Shown: positions 43,013-59,532 of the stretch, in pieces | Layout: every line of letters begins with the position of its first letter | Numbering within the stretch: the first letter of the stretch is position 1 | Assembly: GCF_001571065.1 (NCBI RefSeq) | Contig: NZ_BCSW01000003.1 | Span: 1-64,000 of the forward strand | Direction: 5' to 3' | DNA: 64,000 nucleotides | Source of the DNA: Dietzia cinnamea NBRC 102147 | GTDB lineage: Bacteria > Actinomycetota > Actinomycetes > Mycobacteriales > Mycobacteriaceae | Translations under genes and position numbers: made by a program | Notes under the pieces: generated by a model | Told to the model about the DNA's origin: nothing | Database searches by the model: none | Seen by the model: only the letters and a program-made list of their open reading frames with translations

Positions 43013-45931
43013 CTATCCGACCGGCGTCTCGGCCGGCGCGTCGAGTTCGGCGGGCTGCTCGCCGGGATCGTCCTCGGGCGGGGTCCCGCCCTTGATCATC
43101 CACAGCACCGACGCCAGCTCCTCGGGCTTGACCAGGACCTCGCGCGCCTTGGACCCCTCCGAGGGGCCCACGATGTCGCGGGACTCCATGAGATCCATGA
43201 GGCGGCCCGCCTTGGCGAACCCCACGCGCAACTTGCGCTGGAGCATCGAGGTGGAGCCGAACTGGCTCGAGACCACGAGCTCGACCGCGGCGAGCAGGTC
43301 GTCGAGGTCGTCCCCGATGTCGGAGTCGATGTCCTTCTTGCCGTCGTCCTTCGCGGCGGTGATGGACTCGTCGTACTCCGGCTCGGCCTGGTTCTTGGCG
43401 TAGTCGACGACCTCGTGGATCTCCTCGTCGGTGATGAACGCGCCCTGCATACGGATGGGGCGGGAGGCGCCCATCGGGATGAACAGGCCGTCACCCATAC
43501 CGATGAGCTTCTCGGCGCCCGCCTGGTCGAGGATGACGCGCGAGTCCGTCAGTGACGAGGTGGCGAACGCCAGCCGCGACGGCACGTTCGTCTTGATCAG
43601 GCCGGTGACCACGTCGACCGACGGCCGCTGCGTGGCCAGCACGAGGTGGATGCCGGCGGCGCGCGCCTTCTGGGTGATGCGGACGATCGCGTCCTCGATG
43701 TCGCGCGGTGCGGTCATCATGAGGTCGGCGAGCTCGTCGACGACGGCCACGATGTACGGGTACGGGCGGTAGACCCGCTCGCTGCCGGGCGGCGCGGTGA
43801 TGGCCCCGGACTTCACGCGCTCGTTGAAGTCGGTGATGTGCCGTACCCGCGTGGACTTCATGTCCTGATAGCGCTGCTCCATTTCCTCCACGAGCCACGC
43901 CAGGGCCGCGGCCGCCTTCTTGGGCTGCGTGATGATCGGCGTGATGAGGTGCGGGATGCCCTCGTACGGCGTGAGCTCGACCATCTTGGGGTCGATGAGG
44001 ATGAGACGGACCTCGTCCGGGGTGGCGCGCGTGAGCAGCGACACGAGCATCGAGTTGACGAAGCTCGACTTACCGGAGCCGGTCGAGCCGGCGACCAGCA
44101 GGTGCGGCATCTTGGCGAGGTCGGCAGTGACGAAGTCGCCCTCGATGTCCTTGCCCAGACCGATGAGCATGGGGTTGTGCTTGCTCGCGGTCTTGGGGTC
44201 GGTGAGGACGTCGGCGAGCCGGACGAGTTCGCGGTCGAGGTTGGGCACTTCGATACCGACGGCGGACTTGCCGGGGATCGGCGCGAGCAGTCGCACGTTG
44301 TCCGTCGCCACCGCGTACGCGATGTTGCGGTGCAGTGCGGTGATCTTCTCGACCTTGACGCCCGGTCCGAGCTCCACCTCGTAGCGGGTGACCGTCGGGC
44401 CGCGGGTGAAACCGGTGACGGCGGCGTCGATCTTGAACTGCTCGAGAACGCCCTGGATGGCCTCGATCATCTGGTCGTTGGACTCGCTCCGCGCCTTGGG
44501 CGGGTCGCCGGCGGTGAGCAGGCTGACCGGCGGCAGCGCGTAGTCGATGCCGCTGAGGAGCTGGGTCTGCGAGGAGAGCCGCTCCGTGTCGCTCTCGGCG
44601 GCCGTGTGCGTCGACGGCGTGTTGGTCTGCGGCACGGCCGAGGTGTCCACCGCGGGCGTCACCGGGGCGGGCGCGGACGCACGGGCCGCGGGCGTGGGTG
44701 CGGAGGTCCGCGGTGATGCCACTCGGGTGGGGGCCTCCTCCGCCGCGGCACGGGCCGCGGGGTCGGCCGCCGACGTGGGGTCGGCCGCCGGGTCCTCGCC
44801 GGCCGGCAGGACCTCGGTCCGGCGCGGGGCGCGCCGGGTGCGGGTCGGCGCCGGGGTCTCGTCGTCGAGCGTCGCGCCGTCACCGGGGAGGTCCGCGTCG
44901 GAGGTGTCCCGTGCCTGTGTGGCGCCGCGAGAGGCCCGCGGCATCTCGACGGTCTCGCCCGTGGTGGGGGTGTCGGACCAGGCGGCGACGCGCCGCCGCG
45001 AGCTGCGCCGCGTGGCCGCACGCCCGGAGTCCTCCTGCCCCGTGGTCTCGGCGATCGGATACGCGGTGGTCGCCTCGTCGTCCCAGTCCCCCTCGGCGTC
45101 GTCGTAGTCGTGGTCGACGATGTCGCCACTGCCGTCCCAGCCGAAGAAGCCACGGACGATGCCGGGGATCTCGCGAGCCGGCCTACCCACGATCACGAGG
45201 ACGCCGAACGCCACGAGGAGGACGAGCAACGGGACGGCGACGAACACCGACAACCCGGCCTCGAGCGTGCCGCCCACGATCCGGCCGAGGACGCCGGCGC
45301 CGGAGCGCACGCCGCCCGGATCGGTCGGCGAGCCGGAGCCGAGGTGCCACAGGCCCAGGACGCCCAGAGCGGTGATAGTGGCGCCGACCAGCCAGCGCGA
45401 GTGCACGTCCGGTCGCGGCTCACGCGCCATGACGAGCACGCCCCACCCGCCCAGCAGCAGGGGTAGCAACGCGCCGGGGGTGCCGACGATCGTGCGGATC
45501 CCGGTGTCGATCCAGTCCCCGACCGGCCCGGCCGCGCCGAACCACACGGCGCCGGCGAAGACGATAGCGATGCCGATGAGGACGAGCCCGAGGCCGTCCC
45601 GGCGGTGCGGAGGGATCACCTTGTCGTCGTCGTCCCCTCCTCCGAGGCCACGGACACCGTGCCCGACTCCCTTGGCCACCGCCGACCATCCCCCGCGCAG
45701 GCCGCGGCCCACGGCGCCGAACGCACCGGAGGTCCGCTCGGGCGCCGGGGATGCCGTCCGCGCGCCGCCACGCGTGCCCTTCTTGGGCGTGGAGACCACC
45801 GCTCCACGCCGGGAACCGCCACCCCGTGACGACGACGAGGTGGACGTGGTCGATCGCTTCGCTCCCGATGTCGGAGCCGGACGTCGGCCGCCGGGGGCAC
45901 GGGAGGATCGCGTGCTCGAGGTGGATGCCAT
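43013..45931 (-). CDS. ftsK: DNA translocase FtsK
   Basis: A 972-residue division-linked DNA pump that clears chromosome termini through the closing septum. A basic Ser/Arg/Gly-rich head (1-90) precedes four membrane helices (about 95-245). A long Ala/Thr/Pro/Asp-rich linker runs to about residue 465. The motor has Walker [10 protein letters not shown] near residue 615 and [20 protein letters not shown]. The C-terminal gamma winged helix ([29 protein letters not shown]) reads KOPS polarity sites. ATG 45931 lies 7 nt after TAGAGT, so it is leaderless. Mtb equivalent Rv2748c. Confidence 0.96.
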   Translation of the reverse strand: MASTSSTRSSRAPGGRRPAPTSGAKRSTTSTSSSSRGGGSRRGAVVSTPKKGTRGGARTASPAPERTSGAFGAVGRGLRGGWSAVAKGVGHGVRGLGGGDDDDKVIPPHRRDGLGLVLIGIAIVFAGAVWFGAAGPVGDWIDTGIRTIVGTPGALLPLLLGGWGVLVMAREPRPDVHSRWLVGATITALGVLGLWHLGSGSPTDPGGVRSGAGVLGRIVGGTLEAGLSVFVAVPLLVLLVAFGVLVIVGRPAREIPGIVRGFFGWDGSGDIVDHDYDDAEGDWDDEATTAYPIAETTGQEDSGRAATRRSSRRRVAAWSDTPTTGETVEMPRASRGATQARDTSDADLPGDGATLDDETPAPTRTRRAPRRTEVLPAGEDPAADPTSAADPAARAAAEEAPTRVASPRTSAPTPAARASAPAPVTPAVDTSAVPQTNTPSTHTAAESDTERLSSQTQLLSGIDYALPPVSLLTAGDPPKARSESNDQMIEAIQGVLEQFKIDAAVTGFTRGPTVTRYEVELGPGVKVEKITALHRNIAYAVATDNVRLLAPIPGKSAVGIEVPNLDRELVRLADVLTDPKTASKHNPMLIGLGKDIEGDFVTADLAKMPHLLVAGSTGSGKSSFVNSMLVSLLTRATPDEVRLILIDPKMVELTPYEGIPHLITPIITQPKKAAAALAWLVEEMEQRYQDMKSTRVRHITDFNERVKSGAITAPPGSERVYRPYPYIVAVVDELADLMMTAPRDIEDAIVRITQKARAAGIHLVLATQRPSVDVVTGLIKTNVPSRLAFATSSLTDSRVILDQAGAEKLIGMGDGLFIPMGASRPIRMQGAFITDEEIHEVVDYAKNQAEPEYDESITAAKDDGKKDIDSDIGDDLDDLLAAVELVVSSQFGSTSMLQRKLRVGFAKAGRLMDLMESRDIVGPSEGSKAREVLVKPEELASVLWMIKGGTPPEDDPGEQPAELDAPAETPVG

Positions 45932-45938
45932 GACCGTC

Positions 45939-45944
45939 ACTCTA
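45939..45944 (-). promoter_or_regulatory. -10 element of ftsK (leaderless)
   Basis: TAGAGT on the minus strand ends 7 nt before ATG 45931, which excludes the GTG at 45940. Confidence 0.55.
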
Positions 45945-45993
45945 TCGTCTCAGGCACCACCGGTAACAGCAGCCACACGGGCGGGGGGCTCTT

Positions 45994-46650
45994 CTACAGG
46001 CCTCGCGGAACGGCCCGCAGCGCGTCGATCCCCCGCTGCGCTCCGGAGAAGTCGACCTCGACCTCGTCTCGACCGAACGCCCACAGCAGCAGCTCGACCG
46101 GATCGGCGGAGACGCTCACCAAGGGCGCCAACGCGGCGCCCGTCGAGACCGGTGCGATCTTCGCGGAGCCGATGTCGGAAGGGGTGCGCAGATCCACGCG
46201 GGCGTCGACCTTGCGGAGGAACGTGCGCGCCACGGTGGTGGCCAGCGTCCAGACCCGCTCGAGGTCCTCGAGGTCGAACCCGCGCCTGGTCCACCCCGGT
46301 CCGCCGCGTCGGACGTCCTCGTGGTGGACCAGGTACTCGGCCGTGTTGGCCACGCGGTCCGCGTAGCGCAACGGCGAGTACCACGGCGCGCCCGCGGCGA
46401 TCGCGGACAGGAGCTCCTCCCACGGTCTCTCGGCCTCACGGAGCCGGATCTGCTCGAGCCGATCCGCGAACGCGGGGACCACGACCCCGGCCGCGGCGTC
46501 AGGCCGCCCCTCTCGTACGACGAGGTGGGCGGCCAGGTCCCTTGTCGTCCATCCCTCGCACAGCGTGGGGGCGTCCGGCCCGACGGCGCGCATCGTCTCG
46601 ACGAGAGCGCTCCGCTCCCGCTGGGCCAGGCTCGGACGGTCGGGACCCAC
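45994..46650 (-). CDS. DinB/MDMPI-like metal-binding protein (TIGR03085 type)
   Basis: A 218-residue actinobacterial four-helix-bundle protein related to DinB and mycothiol-dependent maleylpyruvate isomerase. The N-terminal helix ends in CEGWTTRDLAAHLVVREGRPDAA, with one metal-ligand histidine. The second ligand region is AEYLVHHEDVRRG. The C-terminal domain (DPVELLLWAFGRDEVEVDFSG) resembles the sterol-carrier-like part of these proteins. Activity and thiol partner are unknown. GTG 46650 lies 4 nt after the RNase J stop, so it is the distal gene of the dapA-rnj unit. Confidence 0.85.
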   Translation of the reverse strand: MGPDRPSLAQRERSALVETMRAVGPDAPTLCEGWTTRDLAAHLVVREGRPDAAAGVVVPAFADRLEQIRLREAERPWEELLSAIAAGAPWYSPLRYADRVANTAEYLVHHEDVRRGGPGWTRRGFDLEDLERVWTLATTVARTFLRKVDARVDLRTPSDIGSAKIAPVSTGAALAPLVSVSADPVELLLWAFGRDEVEVDFSGAQRGIDALRAVPRGL

Positions 46651-46654
46651 GGTC

Positions 46655-50659
<4,005 letters not shown>

Positions 50660-50697
50660 GATGGGTCTCCTCGTGGTGACGTGGTGCGCCCGGCGGT

Positions 50698-51150
50698 TCA
50701 GCCGAGCAGGTGTGCGGCGACCGTGGCCGCGACCTCGGCGACGGCGTCGAGGTCCTCGCGTGTGGGTTCGCCCGTGAGCTGTGCGGCCGGGCCCACGGCA
50801 CGTAGGCCCCAGCCGGTCGTGATGCGTTCGACGGAGGTGACCGCACCCGCTGTGTCGTTGTCGCCGTGCACGCACAACGCGTAGGGGCGGCCGGAGACCG
50901 CGCCCTCGCAGGTGTAATAGGTGCGGTCGAAGAAGTGCTTGAGCGCACCGGACATGTACCCGAAGTTCGCCGGGGTGAGCAGGACGTAGCCGTCGGCTCG
51001 CAGGACGTGGTCGTCGGTGGTGGCCAGGGCGGGTACCGACTCCACCGCGATGCCCTCCAGCTCCGGATGGGCGAGCCCGGTCTCGAGGGCCTCCAGGATG
51101 CGACGCAGCCGCGGCGACGGCGCGTGGTGGACGAGCAACACGGTGCTCAT
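50698..51150 (-). CDS. Flavodoxin-fold NAD(P)H oxidoreductase-like protein
   Basis: A 150-residue flavodoxin-like protein. The N-terminal strand-loop is [20 protein letters not shown], the FMN-contact loops are [23 protein letters not shown] (family of NADPH-dependent FMN reductases), and [14 protein letters not shown] follows. It could be a small FMN reductase or an electron carrier. Its position just upstream of the flavoenzyme ThyX invites the idea of flavin redox support, which is inference. The ATG overlaps the stop of the upstream membrane protein (ATGA), so the two are translationally coupled. Confidence 0.82.
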   Translation of the reverse strand: MSTVLLVHHAPSPRLRRILEALETGLAHPELEGIAVESVPALATTDDHVLRADGYVLLTPANFGYMSGALKHFFDRTYYTCEGAVSGRPYALCVHGDNDTAGAVTSVERITTGWGLRAVGPAAQLTGEPTREDLDAVAEVAATVAAHLLG

Positions 51151-51626
51151 CGCGGGTCCCCTCCCGGCGCCGATTCGGCCTCGTGCAGCGAGATGGCCGT
51201 GCGCATCATCTCCCGCGCCCGGACGCGGTCACCGGCGTGGTCGTAGGCGCGCGCGAGACGGTAGGTGGACCGCCAGTCGTCCGGCGCCGCCTGGTACTCG
51301 GCGCTGACGCGGTCGAACAGCTCGTCGGCCGCGTCACGCTCGAGACGGCCGGAGGGGCGCCGGTCTAGCCCGGTGAGGTCCAGCTCCACGCCCTCGGCGG
51401 CGGCCGCGGCCGAGATCTTCTGCAGCTCCAGCCCGTTGCGCACGATCGCCCAGGTGGCCCACGCCCCGACGACGGCGAGCAGGAGGATCCCCACCCCGAG
51501 ACCACGGACGGACAGGTGCTCCGAGGCGCGGAACATCGACCACCCCAGGTAGAGCAGGTAGAGGAAGGCCACCACCAGGCCCGCCGCGGTGAGGGCCATG
51601 ACCAGGGGTTTGACGACTCTGTCCAC
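51147..51626 (-). CDS. Membrane protein with TPR-like C-terminus (Rv2772c position)
   Basis: A 159-residue protein with two hydrophobic helices near the N-terminus ([19 protein letters not shown] and [18 protein letters not shown]). A linker precedes a C-terminal helical region ([49 protein letters not shown]) that reads like one or two tetratricopeptide units. The C-terminus is predicted cytosolic. It lies 10 nt after dapB and its stop overlaps the flavodoxin-like gene (ATGA). Next to dapB, as in mycobacteria. Function unknown; a docking role for soluble partners is possible. Confidence 0.8.
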   Translation of the reverse strand: MDRVVKPLVMALTAAGLVVAFLYLLYLGWSMFRASEHLSVRGLGVGILLLAVVGAWATWAIVRNGLELQKISAAAAAEGVELDLTGLDRRPSGRLERDAADELFDRVSAEYQAAPDDWRSTYRLARAYDHAGDRVRAREMMRTAISLHEAESAPGGDPR

Positions 51627-51636
51627 TGTGGGCGAC

Positions 51637-53767
<2,131 letters not shown>

Positions 53768-53808
53768 GGCCCTCCATCGTCGGTCTGCTTCTCGCGGCTC
53801 GAACGAAC

Positions 53809-53876
53809 GAGGCACGCACCCCGCGCGGGGTGCGTGCCTCGGATGTGCCCGGGCCCCTCCGGGGGCGCCGGGCACG
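53809..53876 (-). terminator. Tandem hairpins after pnp
   Basis: A perfect 14-bp stem (53809-53822 with 53827-53840, loop GCGC) and a second GC-rich hairpin (about 53845-53876, GTGCCCGG.../CCGGGCAC) follow the pnp stop at 53880. They may terminate transcription or protect the pnp mRNA 3' end. Confidence 0.75.
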
Positions 53877-53879
53877 GGA

Positions 53880-56141
53880 TCAGTCGTCGCCGCCGGCGTC
53901 CGCGTCGGAGCCGTTGTCGGAGTCCTCGCCCACGGGCACGAGGCTGATCTTGCCGCGGTTGTCGATGTCGGCGATCTCGACCTGCATCTTGTCGCCGACG
54001 TTCACCACGTCCTCGACCTTGCCGACGCGCTTGCCGCCGCCGAGCTTCGAGATGTGGACCAGGCCGTCACGGCCCGGCAGCAGCGACAGGAACGCGCCGA
54101 AGGGCGCGGTCTTGACCACGGTGCCGAGGAACCGCTCGCCGACCTTGGGCAGCTGCGGGTTGGCGATGGCGTTGATCTTGTCGATCGCGGCCTGCGCCGA
54201 CTCGCCGTCGGTGGCGCCGATGTACACGGTGCCGTCGTCCTCGATCGAGACGGACGCGCCGGTCTCCTCGGTGATCGAGTTGATCATCTTGCCCTTGGGC
54301 CCGATGACCTCGCCGATCTTGTCGACGGGGACCTTGATCGCGATGATGCGCGGCGCGAGCGGGCTCAGCTCGTCCGGCTCGTCGATCGCCTCGGCCATCA
54401 CGTCCAGGATGGTCAGGCGGGCCTCACGGGCCTGCGTGAGCGCACCGGCCAGGACCTCTGACGGGATGCCGTCGAGCTTCGTGTCCAGCTGCAGCGCGGT
54501 GACGAACATCCCGGTGCCGGCGACCTTGAAGTCCATGTCGCCGAACGCGTCCTCGGCACCGAGGATGTCGGTGAGGGCCACGTAGCGGGTCTCGCCGTCG
54601 ACCTCGTCGGAGACGAGGCCCATCGCGATGCCGGCGACGGGCGCCTTGAGCGGCACGCCGGCGTTGAGCAGCGACAGCGTCGACGCACACACCGAGCCCA
54701 TGGAGGTGGAACCGTTGGACCCGAGCGCCTCGGAGACCTGGCGGATGGCGTAGGGGAACTCCTCGACGCTGGGCAGCACCGGCATGAGGGCACGCTCGGC
54801 GAGCGCGCCGTGGCCGATCTCGCGACGCTTGGGCGAGCCCACGCGGCCGGTCTCACCGGTGGAGTACGGCGGGAAGTTGTAGTGGTGCATGTAGCGCTTG
54901 CTGGTCTCGGGCCCGAGCGAATCGATCTGCTGGGCCATCTTGACCATGTCGAGCGTCGTGACGCCCATGATCTGGGTCTCGCCGCGCTCGAACAGCGCGG
55001 ATCCGTGGGCGCGCGGGATGACCTCGACCTCGGCGGACAGCGCGCGGATGTCGCGCACGCCGCGGCCGTCGATCCGGAAGTGGTCGGTGAGGATCCGCTG
55101 GCGGACGATCTTCTTGGTCAGCGACTTGAACGCGGCACCGATCTCGCCGAGGCGGTCGGCGAAGCGGTCGGCGAGCTCGTCGAGCACGGACGCCTTGAGC
55201 TCGTCGGTCGCGACCTCGCGGTCCTGCTTGTCCGCGATGCGCATGATGTCGGCGAGCTTGGTCTCCGCGACCTCGGCGACGGCGGCGTACGCGTCGTCCG
55301 CGTACGGCGGGAACAGCGGGAACTCGCGCGGCGTCCCGGGCGCGGCGGTGGCCAGTGCCTGCTGGGCGGCGCACAGCTCCGCGATGAACGGCTTGGCGGC
55401 CTCGAGCCCCTGGGCGACGACCTCCTCGGTGGGCGCCTGTGCGCCGCCGGCGATCTTCTCGATGACGTTGTCGGTGGCCTCGGCCTCGACCATCATGATC
55501 GCGACGTCCGCGTCGTCACCCGAGCCGACGACGCGGCCGGCGACGACCATGTCGAACACGGCCCCCTCGAGCTGCTCGGAGGTCGGGAACGCGACCCACT
55601 GGCCGGCCGGGTCGGCGGCCGTGGGGATGAGCGCGACGCGCACGCCGCCGACGGGACCCGAGAAGGGCAGCCCGGACAGCTGGGTGGACGCGGAGGCGGC
55701 GTTGATGGCCACCACGTCGTAGAGGTCCTTGGGATCGAGGCTCATGACGGTCACGACGACCTGGACCTCGTTGCGGACACCGTCCGCGAAGGTCGGGCGC
55801 AGCGGCCGGTCGATGAGACGGCACGTGAGGATCGCGTCCGTGCTGGGGCGACCCTCACGACGGAAGAACGAGCCGGGGATGCGGCCGGCGGCGTACATCC
55901 GCTCCTCGACATCCACCGTCAGGGGGAAGAAGTCGAAGTGGTCCTTGGGGTGCTTGCCCGCGGTGGTTGCGGACAGCAGCATCGTGTCGTCGTCGAGGTA
56001 GGCGACGACCGAGCCGGCGGCCTGCTTGGCCAGCCGGCCGGTCTCGAAACGGACCTCGCGGCGGCCGAAGTCGCCGTTGTCGATGGTCGCGACGGATTCG
56101 AAGACGCCGTCTTCGATCTCGACGGCCGTGATCTGTGACAT
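53880..56141 (-). CDS. pnp: Polynucleotide phosphorylase (GpsI)
   Basis: A 753-residue phosphorolytic 3'-5' exoribonuclease. Two RNase PH domains (about 15-150 and 350-570) flank a helical linker. A KH domain ([28 protein letters not shown]) and an S1 domain ([31 protein letters not shown]) follow, then an acidic tail. Catalytic-core residues are present in the second PH domain ([12 protein letters not shown]). ATG 56141 has AGGAAA 3 nt upstream. It lies after rpsO with a hairpin between, and has its own promoter candidate about 230 nt upstream. Together with RNase J in the same window, it covers both directions of mRNA decay. Confidence 0.97.
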   Translation of the reverse strand: MSQITAVEIEDGVFESVATIDNGDFGRREVRFETGRLAKQAAGSVVAYLDDDTMLLSATTAGKHPKDHFDFFPLTVDVEERMYAAGRIPGSFFRREGRPSTDAILTCRLIDRPLRPTFADGVRNEVQVVVTVMSLDPKDLYDVVAINAASASTQLSGLPFSGPVGGVRVALIPTAADPAGQWVAFPTSEQLEGAVFDMVVAGRVVGSGDDADVAIMMVEAEATDNVIEKIAGGAQAPTEEVVAQGLEAAKPFIAELCAAQQALATAAPGTPREFPLFPPYADDAYAAVAEVAETKLADIMRIADKQDREVATDELKASVLDELADRFADRLGEIGAAFKSLTKKIVRQRILTDHFRIDGRGVRDIRALSAEVEVIPRAHGSALFERGETQIMGVTTLDMVKMAQQIDSLGPETSKRYMHHYNFPPYSTGETGRVGSPKRREIGHGALAERALMPVLPSVEEFPYAIRQVSEALGSNGSTSMGSVCASTLSLLNAGVPLKAPVAGIAMGLVSDEVDGETRYVALTDILGAEDAFGDMDFKVAGTGMFVTALQLDTKLDGIPSEVLAGALTQAREARLTILDVMAEAIDEPDELSPLAPRIIAIKVPVDKIGEVIGPKGKMINSITEETGASVSIEDDGTVYIGATDGESAQAAIDKINAIANPQLPKVGERFLGTVVKTAPFGAFLSLLPGRDGLVHISKLGGGKRVGKVEDVVNVGDKMQVEIADIDNRGKISLVPVGEDSDNGSDADAGGDD

Positions 56142-56375
56142 GTGTTTCCTGTCGTATCGGGGGCGATGGGGCCTCGCGGCGGATCCGGGTCCGCCGGGGC
56201 CGCCGGTCACGTGTCAAGGGGGTCCCGGTACGACCTCGGCCTTCGATCGAAGCGGCCGGAACGGCACTCACGCGGCTCTCAACGACCCCGCGTGCGTCGG
56301 GTTCCGGCGGCCACTACCGAGGACCGCCAATCGGACCTGTCGACCACCCCGGCACGTGCGCACCGGCTGCACCTG

Positions 56376-56404
56376 AGGCTATCAGGGATAAACGCCCGGG
56401 TCAC
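56376..56404 (-). promoter_or_regulatory. Candidate pnp promoter
   Basis: On the minus strand, GTGACC (56399-56404) and TAGCCT (56376-56381) are spaced by 17 nt. The predicted leader is about 228 nt. The rest of the rpsO-pnp gap (56142-56375) shows no gene. Confidence 0.45.
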
Positions 56405-56460
56405 CGGGGCGCGCGGGCACCGCCCCCCGACGCGAGGGAAGCCGCGCCGCCCGGATGCGG

Positions 56461-56495
56461 ACGATCCCCGCCCTCACGTTGAGGGCGGGGATCGT
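56461..56495 (-). terminator. Terminator or processing hairpin between rpsO and pnp
   Basis: A perfect 16-bp stem (56461-56476 with 56480-56495) with a 3-nt loop lies 23 nt after the rpsO stop. In many bacteria the rpsO-pnp hairpin region is cut by RNase III. Confidence 0.75.
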
Positions 56496-56518
56496 CGACG
56501 GGTCCGGGCGGGCCGGTG

Positions 56519-56788
56519 TCAGCGGCGCAGGCCGAGGCGCTCGATCAGCGAGCGGTAGCGCGCGATGTCGACCTTGGCGATGTACTTGAGCAGCCGACGA
56601 CGACGGCCGACCAGCAGCAGCAGGCCACGACGCGAGTGGTGGTCGTGCTGGTGGGTCTTGAGGTGCTCGGTAAGCTGCTGGATGCGACGGGTGAGCAGCG
56701 CGACCTGGGCCTCGGGGGACCCGGTGTCGGTCTCGTGGACCCCGTACTCGGCCAGAACGGCCTTCTTCTCTTCGGTGCTCAGCGCCAT
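56519..56788 (-). CDS. rpsO: 30S ribosomal protein S15
   Basis: An 89-residue primary 16S rRNA binder of the 30S platform. The whole family pattern is present: [36 protein letters not shown], then [33 protein letters not shown]. The length is exact with ATG 56788, which has GGAG 6 nt upstream. A well-formed promoter lies about 75 nt before it. The usual rpsO-pnp order is kept. Confidence 0.98.
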   Translation of the reverse strand: MALSTEEKKAVLAEYGVHETDTGSPEAQVALLTRRIQQLTEHLKTHQHDHHSRRGLLLLVGRRRRLLKYIAKVDIARYRSLIERLGLRR

Positions 56789-56863
56789 GATGACTCCTGG
56801 TTGTTCCAGTCCGCGAAAATGTGAGGCCACCGCCGCCGCGGACCGCAGCAGGGCCGACCGGCT

Positions 56864-56892
56864 ACGTTACCAGCCGGGGGCGGCGGTCCCAA
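56864..56892 (-). promoter_or_regulatory. rpsO promoter
   Basis: On the minus strand, TTGGGA (56887-56892), a 17-nt spacer and TAACGT (56864-56869) predict a start near 56857 and a leader of about 70 nt, in which S15 could regulate its own mRNA. Confidence 0.6.
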
Positions 56893-56903
56893 TTCGGGCG
56901 CGG

Positions 56904-57866
56904 TCAGGCCCCGAGCACGGTGCGGGTGCGTCGGACGTCGCGGTCCATCGCCACGAGCAACTCGTCCACGGAGGAGAACTTCTCCATGTCGCGCACGTGG
57001 TCGACGAAGTCGACGGCCGCCGTCCGGCCGTACAGGTCGGCGGACTCGTCCAGCACGAACGCCTCGACACTGCGCGCGGCGTCCCCGAACGTCGGGTTGG
57101 TGCCGACGGAGATCGCGGACGCGTACGGGCGCCCCGGGACGATCGACCCGTCCACCGGGCCGTCGTCGAGGACGGTGAACCAGCCCGCGTACACGCCGTC
57201 GGCGGGGACCGCGGTGTGCTCGGGCAGGTCGAGATTGGCGGTCGGGTAGCCCAGGTCCCGACCCCCTCGCCCGGCGCCGTGCACGACGACGCCCGAGACG
57301 CGGTGGGGGCGGCCGAGGATCTCCGCGGCGGCGGCGACGTCGGACTCCGACAGCAGGCGCCGGATCCGACTCGAGGAGACGGTCTCGCCGCCGGACTCCA
57401 GCAGGTCGACCACCTCGCACGCGATCCCCCGCTCCGCGCACAGGGCACGCATCGTCTCGGGGGTGCCGGCGGCACTGCGACCGAACGTGAAGTTGCGACC
57501 GACGGTGACGGCGCGGGCGTGGAGCCCGGAGACGAGGACGCGGTCCACGAACTCGTCGGGCTCCCACGAGGCCATCTCGCGGTCGAAGGGCAGCGCGAAG
57601 ACGGCGTCCACGCCGAATCCCCCCGCGAGCTCGGCGCGCCGGGCGAGGGGGGTGAGGACGGACGGGTGCGTGCCCGGCCGGACGACCTCGACGGGATGGG
57701 GGTCGAAGGTCACCAGCACCGGGCTGGCACCGAGTTCGCGACCCGCTCCGACCGCGCGGTCCACGAGGGCGCGGTGCCCCCGGTGGAGTCCGTCGAACAC
57801 CCCGAGGGCGACGGAGGTCCCGCCGTCGGGGATCACGATCTCGTCGAACGTCCGCCACAGCTGCAC
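56904..57866 (-). CDS. ribF: Bifunctional riboflavin kinase/FAD synthetase RibF
   Basis: A 320-residue enzyme making FMN and then FAD. The N-terminal FAD synthetase domain has GVFDGLHRGHRALV and VTFDPHPVEV. The C-terminal riboflavin kinase domain starts at GRPHRVSGVVVHGAGRGGRDLGYPTANL, the PTAN motif. GTG 57866 lies 7 nt after TAAGGT and gives MQLWRTFDEIV, close to the Mtb RibF start; a longer frame from 57893 lies upstream of the -10. FAD is needed by HemY and ThyX encoded here. It overlaps nothing and follows truB by 23 nt. Confidence 0.96.
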   Translation of the reverse strand: MQLWRTFDEIVIPDGGTSVALGVFDGLHRGHRALVDRAVGAGRELGASPVLVTFDPHPVEVVRPGTHPSVLTPLARRAELAGGFGVDAVFALPFDREMASWEPDEFVDRVLVSGLHARAVTVGRNFTFGRSAAGTPETMRALCAERGIACEVVDLLESGGETVSSSRIRRLLSESDVAAAAEILGRPHRVSGVVVHGAGRGGRDLGYPTANLDLPEHTAVPADGVYAGWFTVLDDGPVDGSIVPGRPYASAISVGTNPTFGDAARSVEAFVLDESADLYGRTAAVDFVDHVRDMEKFSSVDELLVAMDRDVRRTRTVLGA

Positions 57867-57873
57867 GGCGACC

Positions 57874-57879
57874 ACCTTA
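57874..57879 (-). promoter_or_regulatory. -10 element of ribF (leaderless)
   Basis: TAAGGT on the minus strand ends 7 nt before GTG 57866. Confidence 0.55.
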
Positions 57880-57889
57880 CGCGCGGGGT

Positions 57890-58801
57890 TCACAGCCCCG
57901 CCGGGCGCATGACCACGACCGGAGCGGCGCGGCGTCCGGACTCCGAGACCAGCGCCGCGACACGACCGTCCGGGCCCACGGCGGCGACGACGCCGGTGTC
58001 ACCCCGGGCCTCGAGCCACCGTCCGTGGCGGAGCCCCTCGGCGGCGTCCGCGTCGATGTCGCGGCGGGGGAACGCGGCCAGGGCGGCCGCGTCGAGGTCG
58101 AGGGACAGGGTCGGCGCGGCCTCCAGCTCGTCGAGCGTGCGGGCGACATCGAGGCCGAACGGTCCGACCCGGGTCCGGCGCAGCGCCGTGAGGTGGCCCC
58201 CGACGCCGAGCGCGGCGCCGAGGTCACGGGCGAGCGCGCGGATGTAGGTCCCCGTGGAGCAGTCGACGACGACGACGAGGTCGATCACCGCCCCGGCGCG
58301 GACCCGCTCGAGCACGTCGAACCGGGAGACGGTGACCCGCCGGGACCGGAGCTCGACCTCCTCCCCCGCCCGCACCCTGTCGTAGGCCCGCCTCCCGTCG
58401 ACCTTGATCGCGCTGACCGCCGACGGCACCTGGTCGATCTCCCCCGTCAGGTCGGCCACGGCCGCGTCGATCGCGGTGTCGGTCACCGCGGAGGCGTCCA
58501 CGGTCGCGGTGGTCTCCCCCTGGGCGTCGTCGGTGGTCGTGGTCTCGCCGAGGCGGATGGTCGCCTCGTAGGACTTGGTCTCCAGCGCGAGCATGCCGAG
58601 CATCTTGGTGGCGCGTTCGATGCCCACGACGAGCACACCCGTGGCCATGGGGTCGAGGGTGCCGGCGTGTCCGACCTTGCGGGTGCCGAAGAACCTGCGC
58701 AGTCGCGCCACCACGTCGTGGCTGCTCATCCCCCCGGGCTTGTCCACGACCACCAGGCCGGGTTCGGGGGCGGGACGGGGGTCGGGTCTGCGCGGCGTCA
58801 C
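57890..58801 (-). CDS. truB: tRNA pseudouridine(55) synthase TruB
   Basis: A 303-residue enzyme that makes pseudouridine 55 in the T loop of tRNAs. The catalytic aspartate is D50 in [53 protein letters not shown] and [14 protein letters not shown] are the other core motifs, and a short actinobacterial C-terminal domain follows. GTG 58801 overlaps the pptT stop (GTGA). It is the last gene of a run of coupled genes that starts at rbfA. Confidence 0.96.
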   Translation of the reverse strand: MTPRRPDPRPAPEPGLVVVDKPGGMSSHDVVARLRRFFGTRKVGHAGTLDPMATGVLVVGIERATKMLGMLALETKSYEATIRLGETTTTDDAQGETTATVDASAVTDTAIDAAVADLTGEIDQVPSAVSAIKVDGRRAYDRVRAGEEVELRSRRVTVSRFDVLERVRAGAVIDLVVVVDCSTGTYIRALARDLGAALGVGGHLTALRRTRVGPFGLDVARTLDELEAAPTLSLDLDAAALAAFPRRDIDADAAEGLRHGRWLEARGDTGVVAAVGPDGRVAALVSESGRRAAPVVVMRPAGL

Positions 58802-59532
58802 GGCCCCACGCTATCGACACCCGCGGGCCGCAGCACGATCGCCGAGGCCACGTGGCCGCCCCGGACGGCCCAGCGGCCGTGGAACTCGGTCGCGTCCGGG
58901 CCGCCGTCCACCGTCTGCGCGTCGACGAGGATCCGCGAGACGAGCGTGCCCCGGACCACCTCGTCGTCGTCCCCGTCGGGTACCAGGGTGATGTGCGCGT
59001 CGGCGAACCCCAGCCACCGGTGGGTGAGCGGGAACCACGCCTTGTACGTGGCCTCCTTCGCGGTGAACAGCAGCGCGTCCCACGCCACCGACGGCATCTC
59101 CGTGCGCGCGGCACGCACCCACGCCGCCTCCTCCGGCAGCGACACCGCCTCGAGCACCCCGTCGGCGAGCGGTTCGTGCCGTTCGACGTCCAATCCCACC
59201 GATCGCACCCGACCGGCCCGGGCCAGCGCGGCCGCGCGCAGACCGTCGGTGTGCGTCAGCGTGCCCACGAGCCCCGGGGGCCACACCGGCACGCCCCGCG
59301 CGCCCCGAAGCACCGGACCGGGCGGCACCCCGAGCCGCGTCATGGCCGCCCGCGCACAGGCCCGCGCCCCGGCGAAGTCGACCCGCCGCCGCTCCACCGC
59401 CGCACCGATCTGCTCGACCTCCACCGGGTACAACGACGCCAGCAGGGCGGCGTCGTCCATGCCGAGCTCCGTGTCGGTCACCACTGCCACGTCGTCGGGG
59501 AACAGGTCACCGGGGAACGAATCGGCCGTCAC
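58798..59532 (-). CDS. pptT: 4'-phosphopantetheinyl transferase (PptT-like, Sfp type)
   Basis: A 244-residue transferase that moves phosphopantetheine from CoA to acyl-carrier domains of large fatty-acid, polyketide, mycolate or siderophore synthases; PptT is essential in Mtb (Rv2794c). The magnesium site is GLDVE (D115, E117) and the second motif is [13 protein letters not shown] (K159-E160, K164). [12 protein letters not shown] and [14 protein letters not shown] are CoA-contact regions. GTG 59532 overlaps the metallophosphoesterase stop (GTGA), and its stop overlaps truB. It lies in the same place as in Mtb. Confidence 0.93.
   Translation of the reverse strand: MTADSFPGDLFPDDVAVVTDTELGMDDAALLASLYPVEVEQIGAAVERRRVDFAGARACARAAMTRLGVPPGPVLRGARGVPVWPPGLVGTLTHTDGLRAAALARAGRVRSVGLDVERHEPLADGVLEAVSLPEEAAWVRAARTEMPSVAWDALLFTAKEATYKAWFPLTHRWLGFADAHITLVPDGDDDEVVRGTLVSRILVDAQTVDGGPDATEFHGRWAVRGGHVASAIVLRPAGVDSVGP

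Noticed and set aside
43646-44716. Plus-strand open frame inside ftsK
   Set aside because: It is antisense to the FtsK motor domain, has no recognisable domain and no ribosome site.
54810-56138. Long plus-strand open frame opposite pnp
   Set aside because: Composition is that of an antisense high-GC frame (Gly/Asp/Leu/Arg-rich); pnp on the other strand is certain.
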